This document shows positions 34,100 to 42,576 of a DNA stretch of 64,000 bases, in pieces. Below the pieces are notes generated by a model. The model was not told the DNA's origin and did not search any database. It saw only the letters and a program-made list of their open reading frames with translations. This DNA is from Georgenia faecalis (GTDB lineage Bacteria; Actinomycetota; Actinomycetes; Actinomycetales; Actinomycetaceae). The DNA is taken from the NCBI RefSeq assembly GCF_003710105.1, contig NZ_CP033325.1, positions 1,302,001 through 1,366,000 on the forward strand, written 5' to 3'. Each line of letters starts with the position of its first letter. Position 1 is the stretch's first letter. The translations under genes and the position numbers were made by a program.

Positions 34100-34833
34100 C
34101 CACCGCACCCGTGGCCGACCAGCGCCGCCTGCTCGACATCCAGGCGCTCGACACGCGCGCCGCCCGGCTCAACCACCAGCGCCGCAGCCTGCCCGTGCAC
34201 GCCGCGCTCGCCGAGCTCGACGGCCGCGCCGAGGACCTGGCCCGCGCCCAGCGTGAGGCCCGCACCGTCGTCTCCGACGTCCGCCGCGAGGTGACCAAGG
34301 CGGAGACCGACGTCGCCCAGGTCCGCGACCGCGCCGCCCGGCACCAGAAGCGGCTCGACGAGGGCACCGTCTCGGCCAAGGAGGCGCAGGCCCTCCAGCA
34401 CGAGGTGGAGCAGCTCGCCCGCCGCCAGGGCGTGCTCGAGGAGATCGAGCTCGAGGCCATGGAGCGCCTGGAGGAGGCCGAGGGACGCGTCGCCGAGCTG
34501 GCCGCGCAGGAGGCCGCCATCGCGACCGACGTCGCCCGGCACACCGCGGAGCGTGACACGGCCTACGCCGAGCTCGACGCCCAGCTCGCCGAGGTCCAGG
34601 CCGAGCGCGAGAAGGTGGCGGCGCAGATCGACGCCGCGCTCCTCACCATGTACGACCGCGTCCGCTCCCGCACGGGCGGCCTGGGCGCCGTCGCGCTGTA
34701 CGGCTCCCGCACGGAGGGCGCGCAGCTCGACTTCTCCCTCACCGAGCTCGAGGCCATCCACGCCGCGCCGCCCGAGCAGGTGGTGGTGGCGGAGGACTAC
34801 GGCTACATCCTCGTCCGCATGGCCGAGAAGTGA
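34096..34833 (+). CDS. Coiled-coil protein, CT398/HP0958 type, zinc ribbon lost
   Basis: The 245-residue protein has a long antiparallel coiled coil (about residues 15-185) with Glu/Arg/Ala heptads, followed by a C-terminal globular part. In homologues such as Rv2229c this part is a C4 zinc ribbon, but here it reads YGSRTEGAQLDFSLTELEAI ... AEDYGYILVR, and the whole protein contains no cysteine. The helical scaffold remains family-like and the C-terminal shape (xxDxGxILVR) is still visible. Translation starts at GTG 34096, overlapping the Nif3 stop (GTGA). Its role, perhaps binding RNA or protein, is unknown. Confidence 0.85.
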   Translation: MTTAPVADQRRLLDIQALDTRAARLNHQRRSLPVHAALAELDGRAEDLARAQREARTVVSDVRREVTKAETDVAQVRDRAARHQKRLDEGTVSAKEAQALQHEVEQLARRQGVLEEIELEAMERLEEAEGRVAELAAQEAAIATDVARHTAERDTAYAELDAQLAEVQAEREKVAAQIDAALLTMYDRVRSRTGGLGAVALYGSRTEGAQLDFSLTELEAIHAAPPEQVVVAEDYGYILVRMAEK

Positions 34834-36200
34834 CCCAGCCCAGCCTTTTCGGGGACGACGCAGCGGAGGGGGGCGACCTGGTCGCGCTCGGGGGCGGCGG
34901 CCGGGCCGCGACGCCCGCGAGCACGCGCCGGCTCGTCGTCGAGGCCGACGGCGGGTCGCGGGGCAACCCCGGCCCCGCCGGGTACGGCGCGCTCGTCCGC
35001 GAGGGCGAGCGCGTGCTCGCCGAGCGCGGCGGCTTCCTCGGCGTCTGCTCGAACAACGTCGCCGAGTACACCGGGCTCATCGAGGGGCTGCGGGCCGCCG
35101 CGGCGATCGACCCGGGTGCGCAGGTGGAGGTCCGGATGGACTCCACGCTCGTCGTCGAGCAGATGTCCGGGCGCTGGAAGATCAAGCACGGGGACATGCG
35201 GCGCCTCGCCGACGACGCGCGGGCGGCGTTCGACCCCCGGCGCGTCACCTACATGTGGGTCCCGCGCGCGCTCAACGGCGACGCCGACGCCCTGGCCAAC
35301 GCCGCCATGGACTCCCGCGGGGAGATCCGGCACGACTACGTCCGGGTCGCGGGCGAACCGACCGCCGCCGACCCCGCCTCCACCGCCCCAGCCGCCGCCG
35401 TCGTCGCCAACCCCGTCGCCGACCCCGCCTCCGCCGACCCCGGCGCGGCGGGCGACGTGGCCCCGCCGGCCGAGGTCCCGGCGCCCACCGCGCCGGAGGC
35501 GGCCCCGCGGCCCAAAGGCAGTGGCATCCCGATCCGCCGGGCCGACGGCGAGCCCGTCACCGTGGTCCTCGTGCGGCACGGCGTCACGACGATGACCGAG
35601 GCGGCGCGCTACTCCGGCGGCGACCGGCCCGGTCCGCCGCTGAGCGAGGCCGGGCGGGCCCAGGTCGCCCGTGCTGCCGGCCTGCTCGCCGGCCTCGGCG
35701 ACACCCTGTGGACCGACCTGCCGCGGCCGACGGCGGTCATCGCCTCGCCCATGGTCCGCACGCAGGACACCGCCGCGATCCTCGTCGGGCGCCTCCGGCT
35801 CCCCGCGCCCGTCCTCGACGACGCCTTCGCCGAGTGCCGGTTCGGGGACTGGGAGGGGCTCACCGTGGAGGAGATGGAGGAGCGCTGGCCCGGGGAGCTG
35901 GCGCGCTGGGCCACCGAGGACGGCGTCCGACCGTCCGGGGGCGGTGAGTCGATGATCGAGCTGGGGGAGCGGGTCGGGGCGCGGCTGCGGGCGCTGGCGC
36001 ACGAGCGCGCCGGTGAGACCGTCGTGGTCGCCGCGCACGCCGTCGTCATCCGGGCCGCCGTCGGCATCGTCGCGACGATGCCCCCGTCGGCGTGGAACAG
36101 CGTCCGGGTCCCACCCGCCTCCGTCACCGTGCTGCGCCTGTGGCCCGGTGGCGTCGGCGAGCTCACCGTCGTCGCCTGCCCGGCCGAGCTCGGGGCCTGA
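34830..36200 (+). CDS. Bifunctional RNase H / acid phosphatase
   Basis: The 456-residue protein joins two domains. Residues 33-165 are RNase HI-like (VVEADGGSRGNPGPAGYGA, SNNVAEYTGLIEGL, MDSTLVVEQMSGRWKIKH, NGDADALANAAM), cutting RNA in RNA-DNA hybrids. After a Pro/Ala linker, residues 245-456 are a histidine phosphatase of the CobC/alpha-ribazole type with RHG at about 257 and later AHAVVIRA. The M. tuberculosis homologue Rv2228c has both activities, and its CobC-like half can act on alpha-ribazole phosphate. GTG start at 34830, overlapping the upstream stop. Confidence 0.93.
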   Translation: MTQPSLFGDDAAEGGDLVALGGGGRAATPASTRRLVVEADGGSRGNPGPAGYGALVREGERVLAERGGFLGVCSNNVAEYTGLIEGLRAAAAIDPGAQVEVRMDSTLVVEQMSGRWKIKHGDMRRLADDARAAFDPRRVTYMWVPRALNGDADALANAAMDSRGEIRHDYVRVAGEPTAADPASTAPAAAVVANPVADPASADPGAAGDVAPPAEVPAPTAPEAAPRPKGSGIPIRRADGEPVTVVLVRHGVTTMTEAARYSGGDRPGPPLSEAGRAQVARAAGLLAGLGDTLWTDLPRPTAVIASPMVRTQDTAAILVGRLRLPAPVLDDAFAECRFGDWEGLTVEEMEERWPGELARWATEDGVRPSGGGESMIELGERVGARLRALAHERAGETVVVAAHAVVIRAAVGIVATMPPSAWNSVRVPPASVTVLRLWPGGVGELTVVACPAELGA

Positions 36201-36222
36201 GCTCCGGCGGCGGGCCCGCCCC

Positions 36223-36372
36223 CTACGTGAGGTGCCGGGTCTTGACCGTGCGCTCGCCCGCGCCAGGGGCGTCGTCGGCGTCCTCGGCTGCCGTGACCTT
36301 CACGCCGTAGAGCGAGCTGATGACCGCGAGCACCTGCTCGAGCGGCTCCTCCGAGCTGAACGTCACCTGCAT
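36223..36372 (-). CDS. Small conserved-looking protein, 49 residues
   Basis: A 49-residue ORF, MQVTFSSEEPLEQVLAVISS at its start, preceded by a near-perfect GGAGGT Shine-Dalgarno sequence with seven-base spacing before the ATG at 36372. The first half is amphipathic; the second is acidic then basic. No family is recognised. The gene is between the RNase H/phosphatase (convergent) and the cNMP-binding gene (divergent). The ribosome site is the main reason to accept it. Confidence 0.6.
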   Translation of the reverse strand: MQVTFSSEEPLEQVLAVISSLYGVKVTAAEDADDAPGAGERTVKTRHLT

Positions 36373-36584
36373 GTCGTCACCTCCAGGCCGGCGGCCCGGC
36401 GTCGGGCCGATGTGGCGCTCACGGTAGACCGCGCGCGGCCTCCGCGGCCGCGGTTCGGCAACGCGAATGCGTCTTCCGTCGATCACGGCGGGCGAAAACC
36501 CCTCCCGGCGCGGCCCGTCCTGGGTGTTCAATGGCGCTGGGCGGGCAGCCGGCGCCGGCGCGCTCGCGGGTCGAGGAGGTGCCC

Positions 36585-37589
36585 ATGCGGGTCGACGCGT
36601 ACGCGACGTCGCTGTCCTGGATTCCCTCGGAGTCGGTCTCCGGCTGGCTGCGGGCCAGCTTCGAGCTGGGCGTCTCCCACTACGACGAACCGCCGGTGGA
36701 CCGGGTGGTCGGTGCGGACGCCGTCGCGCACCTACGCGCGGACGACCGCTTCCGCTTCGCCAACGTCCTGCACGCCTGGGCGGAGTTCGACGAGGAGCGG
36801 CCCGTGGAGTGGGGGTACGCCGCGGACTCGGGGCTGGTCATGGGCGCGACGACCGTGCGCGTGGCGAGCGTGGGGGCCACCTTCGCCGGCTACGCCTTGC
36901 CGGACCTGCGCCCCGAGCCCGCCGTCACGGGCGACGCCGTCACCTTCGGCCAGACCGTCGGCGGGCGCACCGGCGTGCCGCTGCCCCGGCCCGTGCCCCA
37001 CCCCCCGTTCGTCCTCTGGCAGGCGCCGATCGTGTGGACGACCCTGCGCCTCACCCTGCGGGCCGGTCGGCCGGCGGAGGTCGACCTGCCCGGCGCGAGC
37101 GCGTTCCCCCGCCACTGGGTCTACGGCCCCGACGGCGCCCTCCTGCTCAAGAGCGGCCTCACCGACCAGAAGGGGTGGATGGACCACTCGTTCGGCCCCC
37201 GCACGCCGTGGGGCGAGCAGGATGCGCCGGCCCTCGTCGTCGCCGCGGAGAGCGAGCTGGAACGTCGCATGTCGCACGACCTCATGCGCGGCGAACGACC
37301 CCCGCAGATCCGCACCGTGCCGGCCGGCGACGTCGTCACCCGCCAGGGCGAGCCGGGCGCGGAGCTCTTCCTCCTCCTCGACGGGATCCTCGCCGTGGAC
37401 GTCGACGGGACCCGGGTCGCCGACGTCGGGCCGGGCGCCATGCTCGGGGAGCGGGCGGTGCTCGAGGGCGGCCGGCGCACGTCGACGCTCACGGCCGTGA
37501 CCCCGGTCCGGCTTGCCGTGGCGCCCGCCGAGGCGGTCGACGTGGAGCGGTTGCGCGCGCTGGCCGCCCTCCACCGCCGGGAGGAGTGA
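36585..37589 (+). CDS. Cyclic-nucleotide-binding domain protein
   Basis: The 334-residue protein has an N-terminal domain of unknown type (residues 1-235, rich in Trp, Pro and Val) and a C-terminal cNMP-binding domain of CAP/RIa type (about 245-330): RTVPAGDVVTRQGEPGAELFLLLDGILAVDVDG, then GPGAMLGERAVLEGGRRTSTLTAVTPVRLAVAP. The GERA and RRTSTLTA stretch is the phosphate-binding cassette. No helix-turn-helix follows, so it is not a Crp-type regulator. The ATG at 36585 has a GAGGAGGT site. It is 18 bases upstream of an adenylate cyclase gene, which could supply its ligand. Confidence 0.82.
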   Translation: MRVDAYATSLSWIPSESVSGWLRASFELGVSHYDEPPVDRVVGADAVAHLRADDRFRFANVLHAWAEFDEERPVEWGYAADSGLVMGATTVRVASVGATFAGYALPDLRPEPAVTGDAVTFGQTVGGRTGVPLPRPVPHPPFVLWQAPIVWTTLRLTLRAGRPAEVDLPGASAFPRHWVYGPDGALLLKSGLTDQKGWMDHSFGPRTPWGEQDAPALVVAAESELERRMSHDLMRGERPPQIRTVPAGDVVTRQGEPGAELFLLLDGILAVDVDGTRVADVGPGAMLGERAVLEGGRRTSTLTAVTPVRLAVAPAEAVDVERLRALAALHRREE

Positions 37590-37607
37590 GCGGGGGGTGA
37601 ACGGGAC

Positions 37608-40370
37608 GTGAGCGGCACGGCGGACGACCTCCCGCAGGGCACGCTGACGCTGCTCTTCACCGACATCGAGGGATCCACCCGGCTCCTGCGCACGCTCGGG
37701 CCGGAGTACGCCGAGGTCCTCACGACGCAGCGCGCCATCCACCGTGACGCGTTCGCCCGCTGGGGCGGGCACGAGCTGGGCACCGAGGGCGACAGCTTCT
37801 TCGTCGTCTTCACCTCGGCGGGTGCCGCCGTCCGAGCGGCGTACGAGGCCCAGCGCGCGCTCGGCACCGCCCGGTGGCCCCGCGGCCTGCCCGTGCGCGT
37901 GCGGATGGGGATGCACACCGGTGAGCCGACCCGCCACGAGGACGGCTACATCGGCATGGACGTCCATCTCGCGGCGCGGGTGGCGGCCAGCGCGCACGGC
38001 GGCCAGGTGCTCCTCAGCGCGGCGACCCACCGCATCGCCAGCCGCCAGCACCTGCCGGGCCTGCGCTACGTCGACCTCGGTGTCCACCGGCTCAAGGACA
38101 TCCCCGACGCCGAGCACCTCTACCAGCTCGCCGGCGCGGGCCTCGAGGAGCGGTTCCCGCCCATCACCGGGCTCGGCGCGCGGGCGAGCCTGCCGCCGTT
38201 CCGGACCTCGCTCGTCGGCCGGTCGTTCGAGGTCGCCGAGACGGCCGCCCTCGCCGTCCGGACCCAGGTGCTCACCCTCACCGGCCCCGGCGGGGTGGGC
38301 AAGACCCGCCTGGCCGTGGCGGCGGCGGCGGTGCTCGCCGACCGGTTCGCCGACGGGGTCTACTTCGTCCCCCTGGCGAGCGTCCGCTCACGGGAGGCGC
38401 TGTGGACGACGATCGCGGAGGTGCTCGGGGCCACGGGTGAGAACCGCTCCCCGCCCACGCTCCTCGCGTGGCTCGCCCGGCGCGAGCTGCTCCTCGTCCT
38501 CGACAACGTCGAGCAGCTCGCGGCCGCACCCGCCGCCGTCGCCGAGCTCACCGACACGGCGCCGCGCGTCCACGTCCTCGCGACGAGTCGCCGCCCGCTG
38601 CACGTCCACGGGGAGGTCGAGCACCGCGTGGGGCCGCTGGCCGTGCCGGCGCCGGGTGCGGGGCTGGGGGACGCCGCGGCGTCGAGCGCCGTCGAGCTGT
38701 TCGTCGAGCGCGCCCGCCTGGTCCGGCCGGGGTTCGCCCTCACCGTGGACAACGTCGAGGACGTCGCGGCTATCTGCCAGCGCCTGGACGGGCTGCCGCT
38801 CGCCATCGAGCTCGTCGCCGCCCGGTCGACGCTCCTCGGGCCGCGCGCGTTGCGCGCGCGCCTCGACGGCGCGCTGAGCGTCGCCAGCGCCGACGTCGAC
38901 CGGCCCTCGCGCCAGCGCACGCTGCGGGCGGCGATCGCCTGGAGCTACGAGCTGCTCGGGCCGGAGCTGAGGTCGGCGTTCGCCCAGCTCGGGGTCTTCG
39001 AGGGCGGGTTCGGTCTCGATGCGGTGGCCGCCGTCGTCCGGCCCGGCGGGGCGGCCGCCGACGGGGTGGTCGACGCTGGGATCACCGACGGCGGGGTGGC
39101 CGGCGCTGGGACCGCAGACGGCGGGGTGGTCGACGGCGGGGTGGCCGGCGGCGGCGGCGCGGCGTGGGACCCCCTGGACCTCGTGGGCGCCCTGGTCGAC
39201 GCCAACCTCCTCATGGCCCGGGAGGGCCCGGACGGTGAGCCGCGGCTGCGGATGATGCGCACCATCGCGGCCTTCGCCCGGGAGGTGCTCGAGGCCGGGG
39301 GAGACGCCGACGCGACCCACCGGCGGCACGTCGCGCACTACCTCGGCGTCGTCGAGCGCGTGAGCCCCCGGCTGCGCAGCGCCCAGCACCTGTGGGCGCG
39401 CGACCGGCTCGAGGCCGACCTCGAGAACATCCGTGCCGCCCTGCGGTGGTCGCTCGGAGCGGCGGACGGGGACCGCCCGCAGCGGCCGGCGCCGGACCTG
39501 GCCGCCGGCCTGAGGCTGTGCCAGCAGCTGGGGTGGTTCTGGTACGCGTGCGGCTACCACGGCGAGGGTCGCGCGTGGCTGCGGCTGGCCATCGACGCCG
39601 GTGCCGGCCAGGAGAGCCGCGAGCTGGTCGGCGCCCTGCACGGCCTCGCCGTGCTCCTGCTCGCCAAGGGCTCGGCCGAGCAGGCGCGCGACCTGCTCGA
39701 GACCTGCCTCGACTTCTGGCGGCGCGCGGGTGAGCCGGGCGCCGTGGCCGGGGAGCTCAACAGCCTCGCCCTGGCCCACCGCGCCCTCGGCGACGGCGCT
39801 CGGGCGCGCGAGCTGCTCGAGGAGAGCCTCGCGCGGGCGCAGGAGGCCGGGGAGCCGGGCCGGCAGGCCAACGCCCTGTCGAACCTGGCGGCGCTCGACA
39901 TCGACGCCGGGGACTACGACGGCGGGATCGTGCGGTTGCGTGAGGTGCTCGCCGTCGACACCGAGCTCGGTGACGCGTGGGGGATGGCGGCCGACCACGT
40001 GAACATCGGTGGGGTGCTGCTGCGCGCGGGCCGCCTCGACGAGGCGGAGGAGCACCTCGCGCGTCACGGCCCGGCAGCGGCGGCCATGGGCGACACCGAG
40101 CTCACGGTCGACGTCATCGAGCTGTTCTGCGTCGTCCGCGCGCTCCGGGGCGACCTGGCCCGGTCCGCGCGCCTGCTCGGCGCGGCGCAACGGATCCGCG
40201 AGGACGCCGAGCTCCCCATGCCCGAGCCGGACGCGGCATGGCTGCGCACGGTCCTCGACGGCGCGCGGCGGGGGACCGACGGGACGTCGTGGGTGGACCA
40301 GGTGGCGGCCGGGACGGAGCTGGGGGTCGCGGACGCCCTGCGCGAGGCGCTGGACGGGGCGGGGGCCTAG
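37608..40370 (+). CDS. Adenylate cyclase-ATPase-TPR regulator
   Basis: The 920-residue protein begins with a class III nucleotide cyclase domain (residues 10-175): FTDIEGST with metal Asp19, GTEGDSFFVVF with Asp62, then DVHLAARVAASAHGG, where Arg124 is kept and the usual Asn is His120. An STAND/NB-ARC-like ATPase follows, with Walker A GPGGVGKT at 226-233 and Walker B LLLVLDN at 294-300. The C-terminal third is TPR-type repeats. A low-complexity Asp/Gly/Val insert occurs near residues 485-520. Such proteins sense a signal through the TPR part and may make cAMP. Start GTG 37608 with a weak site; it directly follows the cNMP-binding gene. Confidence 0.85.
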   Translation: MSGTADDLPQGTLTLLFTDIEGSTRLLRTLGPEYAEVLTTQRAIHRDAFARWGGHELGTEGDSFFVVFTSAGAAVRAAYEAQRALGTARWPRGLPVRVRMGMHTGEPTRHEDGYIGMDVHLAARVAASAHGGQVLLSAATHRIASRQHLPGLRYVDLGVHRLKDIPDAEHLYQLAGAGLEERFPPITGLGARASLPPFRTSLVGRSFEVAETAALAVRTQVLTLTGPGGVGKTRLAVAAAAVLADRFADGVYFVPLASVRSREALWTTIAEVLGATGENRSPPTLLAWLARRELLLVLDNVEQLAAAPAAVAELTDTAPRVHVLATSRRPLHVHGEVEHRVGPLAVPAPGAGLGDAAASSAVELFVERARLVRPGFALTVDNVEDVAAICQRLDGLPLAIELVAARSTLLGPRALRARLDGALSVASADVDRPSRQRTLRAAIAWSYELLGPELRSAFAQLGVFEGGFGLDAVAAVVRPGGAAADGVVDAGITDGGVAGAGTADGGVVDGGVAGGGGAAWDPLDLVGALVDANLLMAREGPDGEPRLRMMRTIAAFAREVLEAGGDADATHRRHVAHYLGVVERVSPRLRSAQHLWARDRLEADLENIRAALRWSLGAADGDRPQRPAPDLAAGLRLCQQLGWFWYACGYHGEGRAWLRLAIDAGAGQESRELVGALHGLAVLLLAKGSAEQARDLLETCLDFWRRAGEPGAVAGELNSLALAHRALGDGARARELLEESLARAQEAGEPGRQANALSNLAALDIDAGDYDGGIVRLREVLAVDTELGDAWGMAADHVNIGGVLLRAGRLDEAEEHLARHGPAAAAMGDTELTVDVIELFCVVRALRGDLARSARLLGAAQRIREDAELPMPEPDAAWLRTVLDGARRGTDGTSWVDQVAAGTELGVADALREALDGAGA

Positions 40371-40413
40371 GCGGGTCTGGCCGCGAGCGGGGCCGGGCGG
40401 GCCCGGTGGGGCT

Positions 40414-40863
40414 CTAGCCCGGGACCGCGAGCTGGAACCACGAGGTGCGGCAGCCGCCGTCGGACTCCTCGATGCCGCAGTCCGTCGAGAGGGCACGCAG
40501 GAGCGCCGTTCCCCACTCCTCGGCCTCCAGGGGCGACGGCGGGTCGTGCGCGTCACCGGGCGCGTGATGGGCGCTCACCTCGACGACGCCGGCCGTCGTG
40601 AGCACCTCGAGCCGGACCGCGGTGCCGGGGGCGCTGTTGAGGACGGCGAGGCCGACGAGCTCGCCGGTGAGCAGCTCGACGGTCTGGTTCTCGAACCCCG
40701 TGATGCCGTGCCGGGCGGCCACGAGCGCCGCCCAACGCCGCGCTGTGCGGGGGGCGGATCGCTCCGTCGGGAGCTCCAGGTGGTCCAGTGCCACGGGCGG
40801 GTCGGTCGCGCTGCGCCCCCCGTCGAGGAGGCGGAGCTGCGGACGCTCAGGTTGATCGGCCAC
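40414..40863 (-). CDS. Anti-sigma-type HATPase protein
   Basis: The 149-residue protein resembles the RsbW/SpoIIAB-type kinase ATP-binding domain: N-terminal strand then SAPRTARRWAALVAARHG, NQTVELLTGELVGLAVLNS (N box) and a late GTALLRALSTDCGIE stretch where the G boxes are partly degenerate. It may bind ATP weakly or only proteins. Such domains act as anti-sigma factors or partners of a PP2C phosphatase; no phosphatase or sigma gene is adjacent. The GTG at 40863 is preceded by a weak GAGTAGG. Confidence 0.65.
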   Translation of the reverse strand: MADQPERPQLRLLDGGRSATDPPVALDHLELPTERSAPRTARRWAALVAARHGITGFENQTVELLTGELVGLAVLNSAPGTAVRLEVLTTAGVVEVSAHHAPGDAHDPPSPLEAEEWGTALLRALSTDCGIEESDGGCRTSWFQLAVPG

Positions 40864-41053
40864 GCGCCTACTCTGGTGGGTTTCCGGGAGGCTCGCACCC
40901 GGGGAGCGCGGGCTGGCGGGTGTCGGCGGTCACCGGATCGATCATGGGTGGCCCGGCTGGCGCGGGGTCGGCGCGCCCGGCGCGATCGGCGGCCGGCCGG
41001 GCAATCCGGGCCTACGCTCGGGCGGAGCAGCGGGTCCACAGGAGGGTGCCGTC

Positions 41054-42118
41054 ATGGCCGAGAAGTCGAAGAGCTCCGCCGTCGAGATCGACGTCGCGGG
41101 GCGCACCGTGCGGGTGTCCAGCCCCGAGCGGGTGATCTTCCCCGAGCGGGGCCTGACGAAGCTCGACGTCGCCGAGTACTACGTCGCCGTCGGGGAGGGC
41201 ATCCTCAACGCGCTGCGGGACCGGCCGACGACGCTCGAGCGGTGGCCGAAGGGCGTCTTCGAGGGGGCGAAGATGGCGACCCGCACCGACAGCGAGGGTG
41301 ACGCGTTCTTCCAGAAGCGGGTGCCCAAGGGGGCGCCGGACTACGTCGAGACGGCGCACATCACGTTCCCCAGCGGCCGGTCGGCGGACGAGATCGCGCC
41401 GACGGAGCTCGCCGTCGTCGTCTGGGCGGCCCACATGGGCACGCTGACGTTCCACCCGTGGCCCGTGGTGCGCGCCGACGTCGACAAGCCGGACCAGATC
41501 CGCATCGACCTCGACCCCCAGCCGGGCACCGACTACGACGACGCCGCCCGGGTGGCGCCGGAGGTCCGAGCCCTCCTCGAGGAGCTCGGCATGGAGGGCT
41601 TCCCCAAGACCTCGGGCGGGCGCGGGCTGCACATCTTCGTCCCCATCCAGCCGAAGTGGGACTTCGTCGACGCACGCCGGGCGGCGATCGCCTTCGGCCG
41701 GGAGATCGAGCGGCGGGTGCCCGACCTGGTGACGATGAACTGGTGGAAGGAGGAGCGCGGCGAGAAGATCTTCATCGACTACAACCAGATGGCGCGAGAC
41801 CGCACCATCGCCTCGGCGTACTCCATCCGGCCGAACAAGCGCGCCACGGTCTCGGCGCCGCTGCGGTGGGAGGAGATCCCGGACGTGGCGCCGAACGACT
41901 TCGACGTCCTCACCGTCCCGGGGCGGCTCGCGGAGGTCGGTGACCTCTTCGCCGGCGCGAACTCGCAGCGGTACGGCATCGAGGCGCTGCTGGAGATGGC
42001 CGAGCGCGACGAGCGCGACCACGGCCACGGGGACCTGCCCTACCCGCCGGACTACCCGAAGATGCCGGGCGAGCCCAAGCGCGTGCAGCCGAGCAAGGAC
42101 CGCGACCGCAAGCGCTGA
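41054..42118 (+). CDS. LigD-type primase-polymerase domain protein
   Basis: The 354-residue stand-alone polymerase has the LigD PolDom/AEP fold. It carries VFEGAKMATRTDSEGDAFFQKRVPKG-type template contacts, metal-binding Asp152 and Asp154 in RIDLDPQPG, GGRGLHIFVP, and a third Asp in IFIDYNQMARDRTIAS. Homologues (Rv3730c, Rv0269c) add nucleotides or fill gaps in non-homologous end joining. There is no fused ligase or nuclease domain. The ATG at 41054 follows an AGGAGG site, and a TACGCT hexamer at 41013-41018 is a possible -10 box. A LigC ligase lies 8 kb away; no Ku gene is in the window. Confidence 0.92.
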   Translation: MAEKSKSSAVEIDVAGRTVRVSSPERVIFPERGLTKLDVAEYYVAVGEGILNALRDRPTTLERWPKGVFEGAKMATRTDSEGDAFFQKRVPKGAPDYVETAHITFPSGRSADEIAPTELAVVVWAAHMGTLTFHPWPVVRADVDKPDQIRIDLDPQPGTDYDDAARVAPEVRALLEELGMEGFPKTSGGRGLHIFVPIQPKWDFVDARRAAIAFGREIERRVPDLVTMNWWKEERGEKIFIDYNQMARDRTIASAYSIRPNKRATVSAPLRWEEIPDVAPNDFDVLTVPGRLAEVGDLFAGANSQRYGIEALLEMAERDERDHGHGDLPYPPDYPKMPGEPKRVQPSKDRDRKR

Positions 42119-42140
42119 GCGGGGCTTGTGTTGGGCGGGG

Positions 42141-42221
42141 GCTTGAGCGGGGCGGGCGTTGGGCGGGGCGCGCGAACCGGCGGGGCGCGCGTAGCTGGGA
42201 GCTTGAGCGGGGCGGGCGTTG
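42141..42221. repeat. Two 21-bp direct repeats, 60-bp period
   Basis: GCTTGAGCGGGGCGGGCGTT plus one G occurs identically at 42141-42161 and 42201-42221. A degenerate third copy starts near 42122. Short GCGGGGCGCGCG blocks between them also repeat. Confidence 0.8.
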
Positions 42222-42254
42222 AGCACGGCGCGCGGAGCCCCCGGGTGGTGCCCT

Positions 42255-42389
42255 GCCGAGTTCGATAGTCCCCGCCCAGTTCGCTAGTTCATGCCGAGTT
42301 CGCTAGTTCTGCGTAGCGAACTCGGCACGGAATGGCGAACTCGGCGCTGGTGCACTGCTCGAGTTCGCTGATTCATGCCGAGTTCGATG
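42255..42389. repeat. Cluster of palindromic units (REP-like)
   Basis: Seven copies of a 13-base unit close to GCCGAGTTCGCTA occur at 42255, 42274, 42293, 42358 and 42377 (direct) and 42314 and 42333 (inverted). The copies at 42293-42305 and 42314-42326 are perfect inverted repeats with an eight-base loop and would form a strong hairpin. The unit resembles repetitive extragenic palindromes. Confidence 0.85.
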
Positions 42390-42515
42390 GTTCTGGCGAG
42401 TGGAATCGGCGTGGGTTGACGGTCTCGGCGGGGACGAGCGACCGTGGCGCGGCCGTCGACCGGCGTGGAGGCGTCTCCGTGGCGGCGCGCCTCCACAAGC
42501 GATGGCAGGAAGCGG

Positions 42516-42525
42516 TTGTCCACAG
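42516..42525 (+). promoter_or_regulatory. DnaA-box-like motif upstream of lipoprotein A
   Basis: TTGTCCACAG contains the actinobacterial DnaA-box consensus TTGTCCACA. It lies 43 bases before the -10 hexamer of the DUF6318 gene, the same distance as in its paralogue. Confidence 0.45.
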
Positions 42526-42564
42526 ATCGGAGCCCCCGGCCGCCTGCGCACGGGCGGGCCCCTC

Positions 42565-42570
42565 TAGCGT
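42565..42570 (+). promoter_or_regulatory. Putative -10 of lipoprotein A, leaderless
   Basis: TAGCGT is followed by six bases and the ATG at 42577; there is no ribosome-binding site. Confidence 0.55.
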
Positions 42571-42576
42571 CGTGCC

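Larger units (their letters stand above)
42119..42576. other. Repeat-rich intergenic region
   Basis: This 458-base stretch has no credible gene. It contains a pair of exact 21-base direct repeats 60 bases apart (42141-42161 and 42201-42221), a cluster of seven palindromic-half units (42255-42389), a DnaA-box-like TTGTCCACAG (42516-42525) and a leaderless promoter element for the lipoprotein gene. Base composition in the middle drops below that of the flanks. Confidence 0.7.

Noticed and set aside
42255-42389. CRISPR-like repeat array
   Set aside because: Units are 13 bases, irregularly spaced and in both orientations; there are no equal-length spacers or cas genes.
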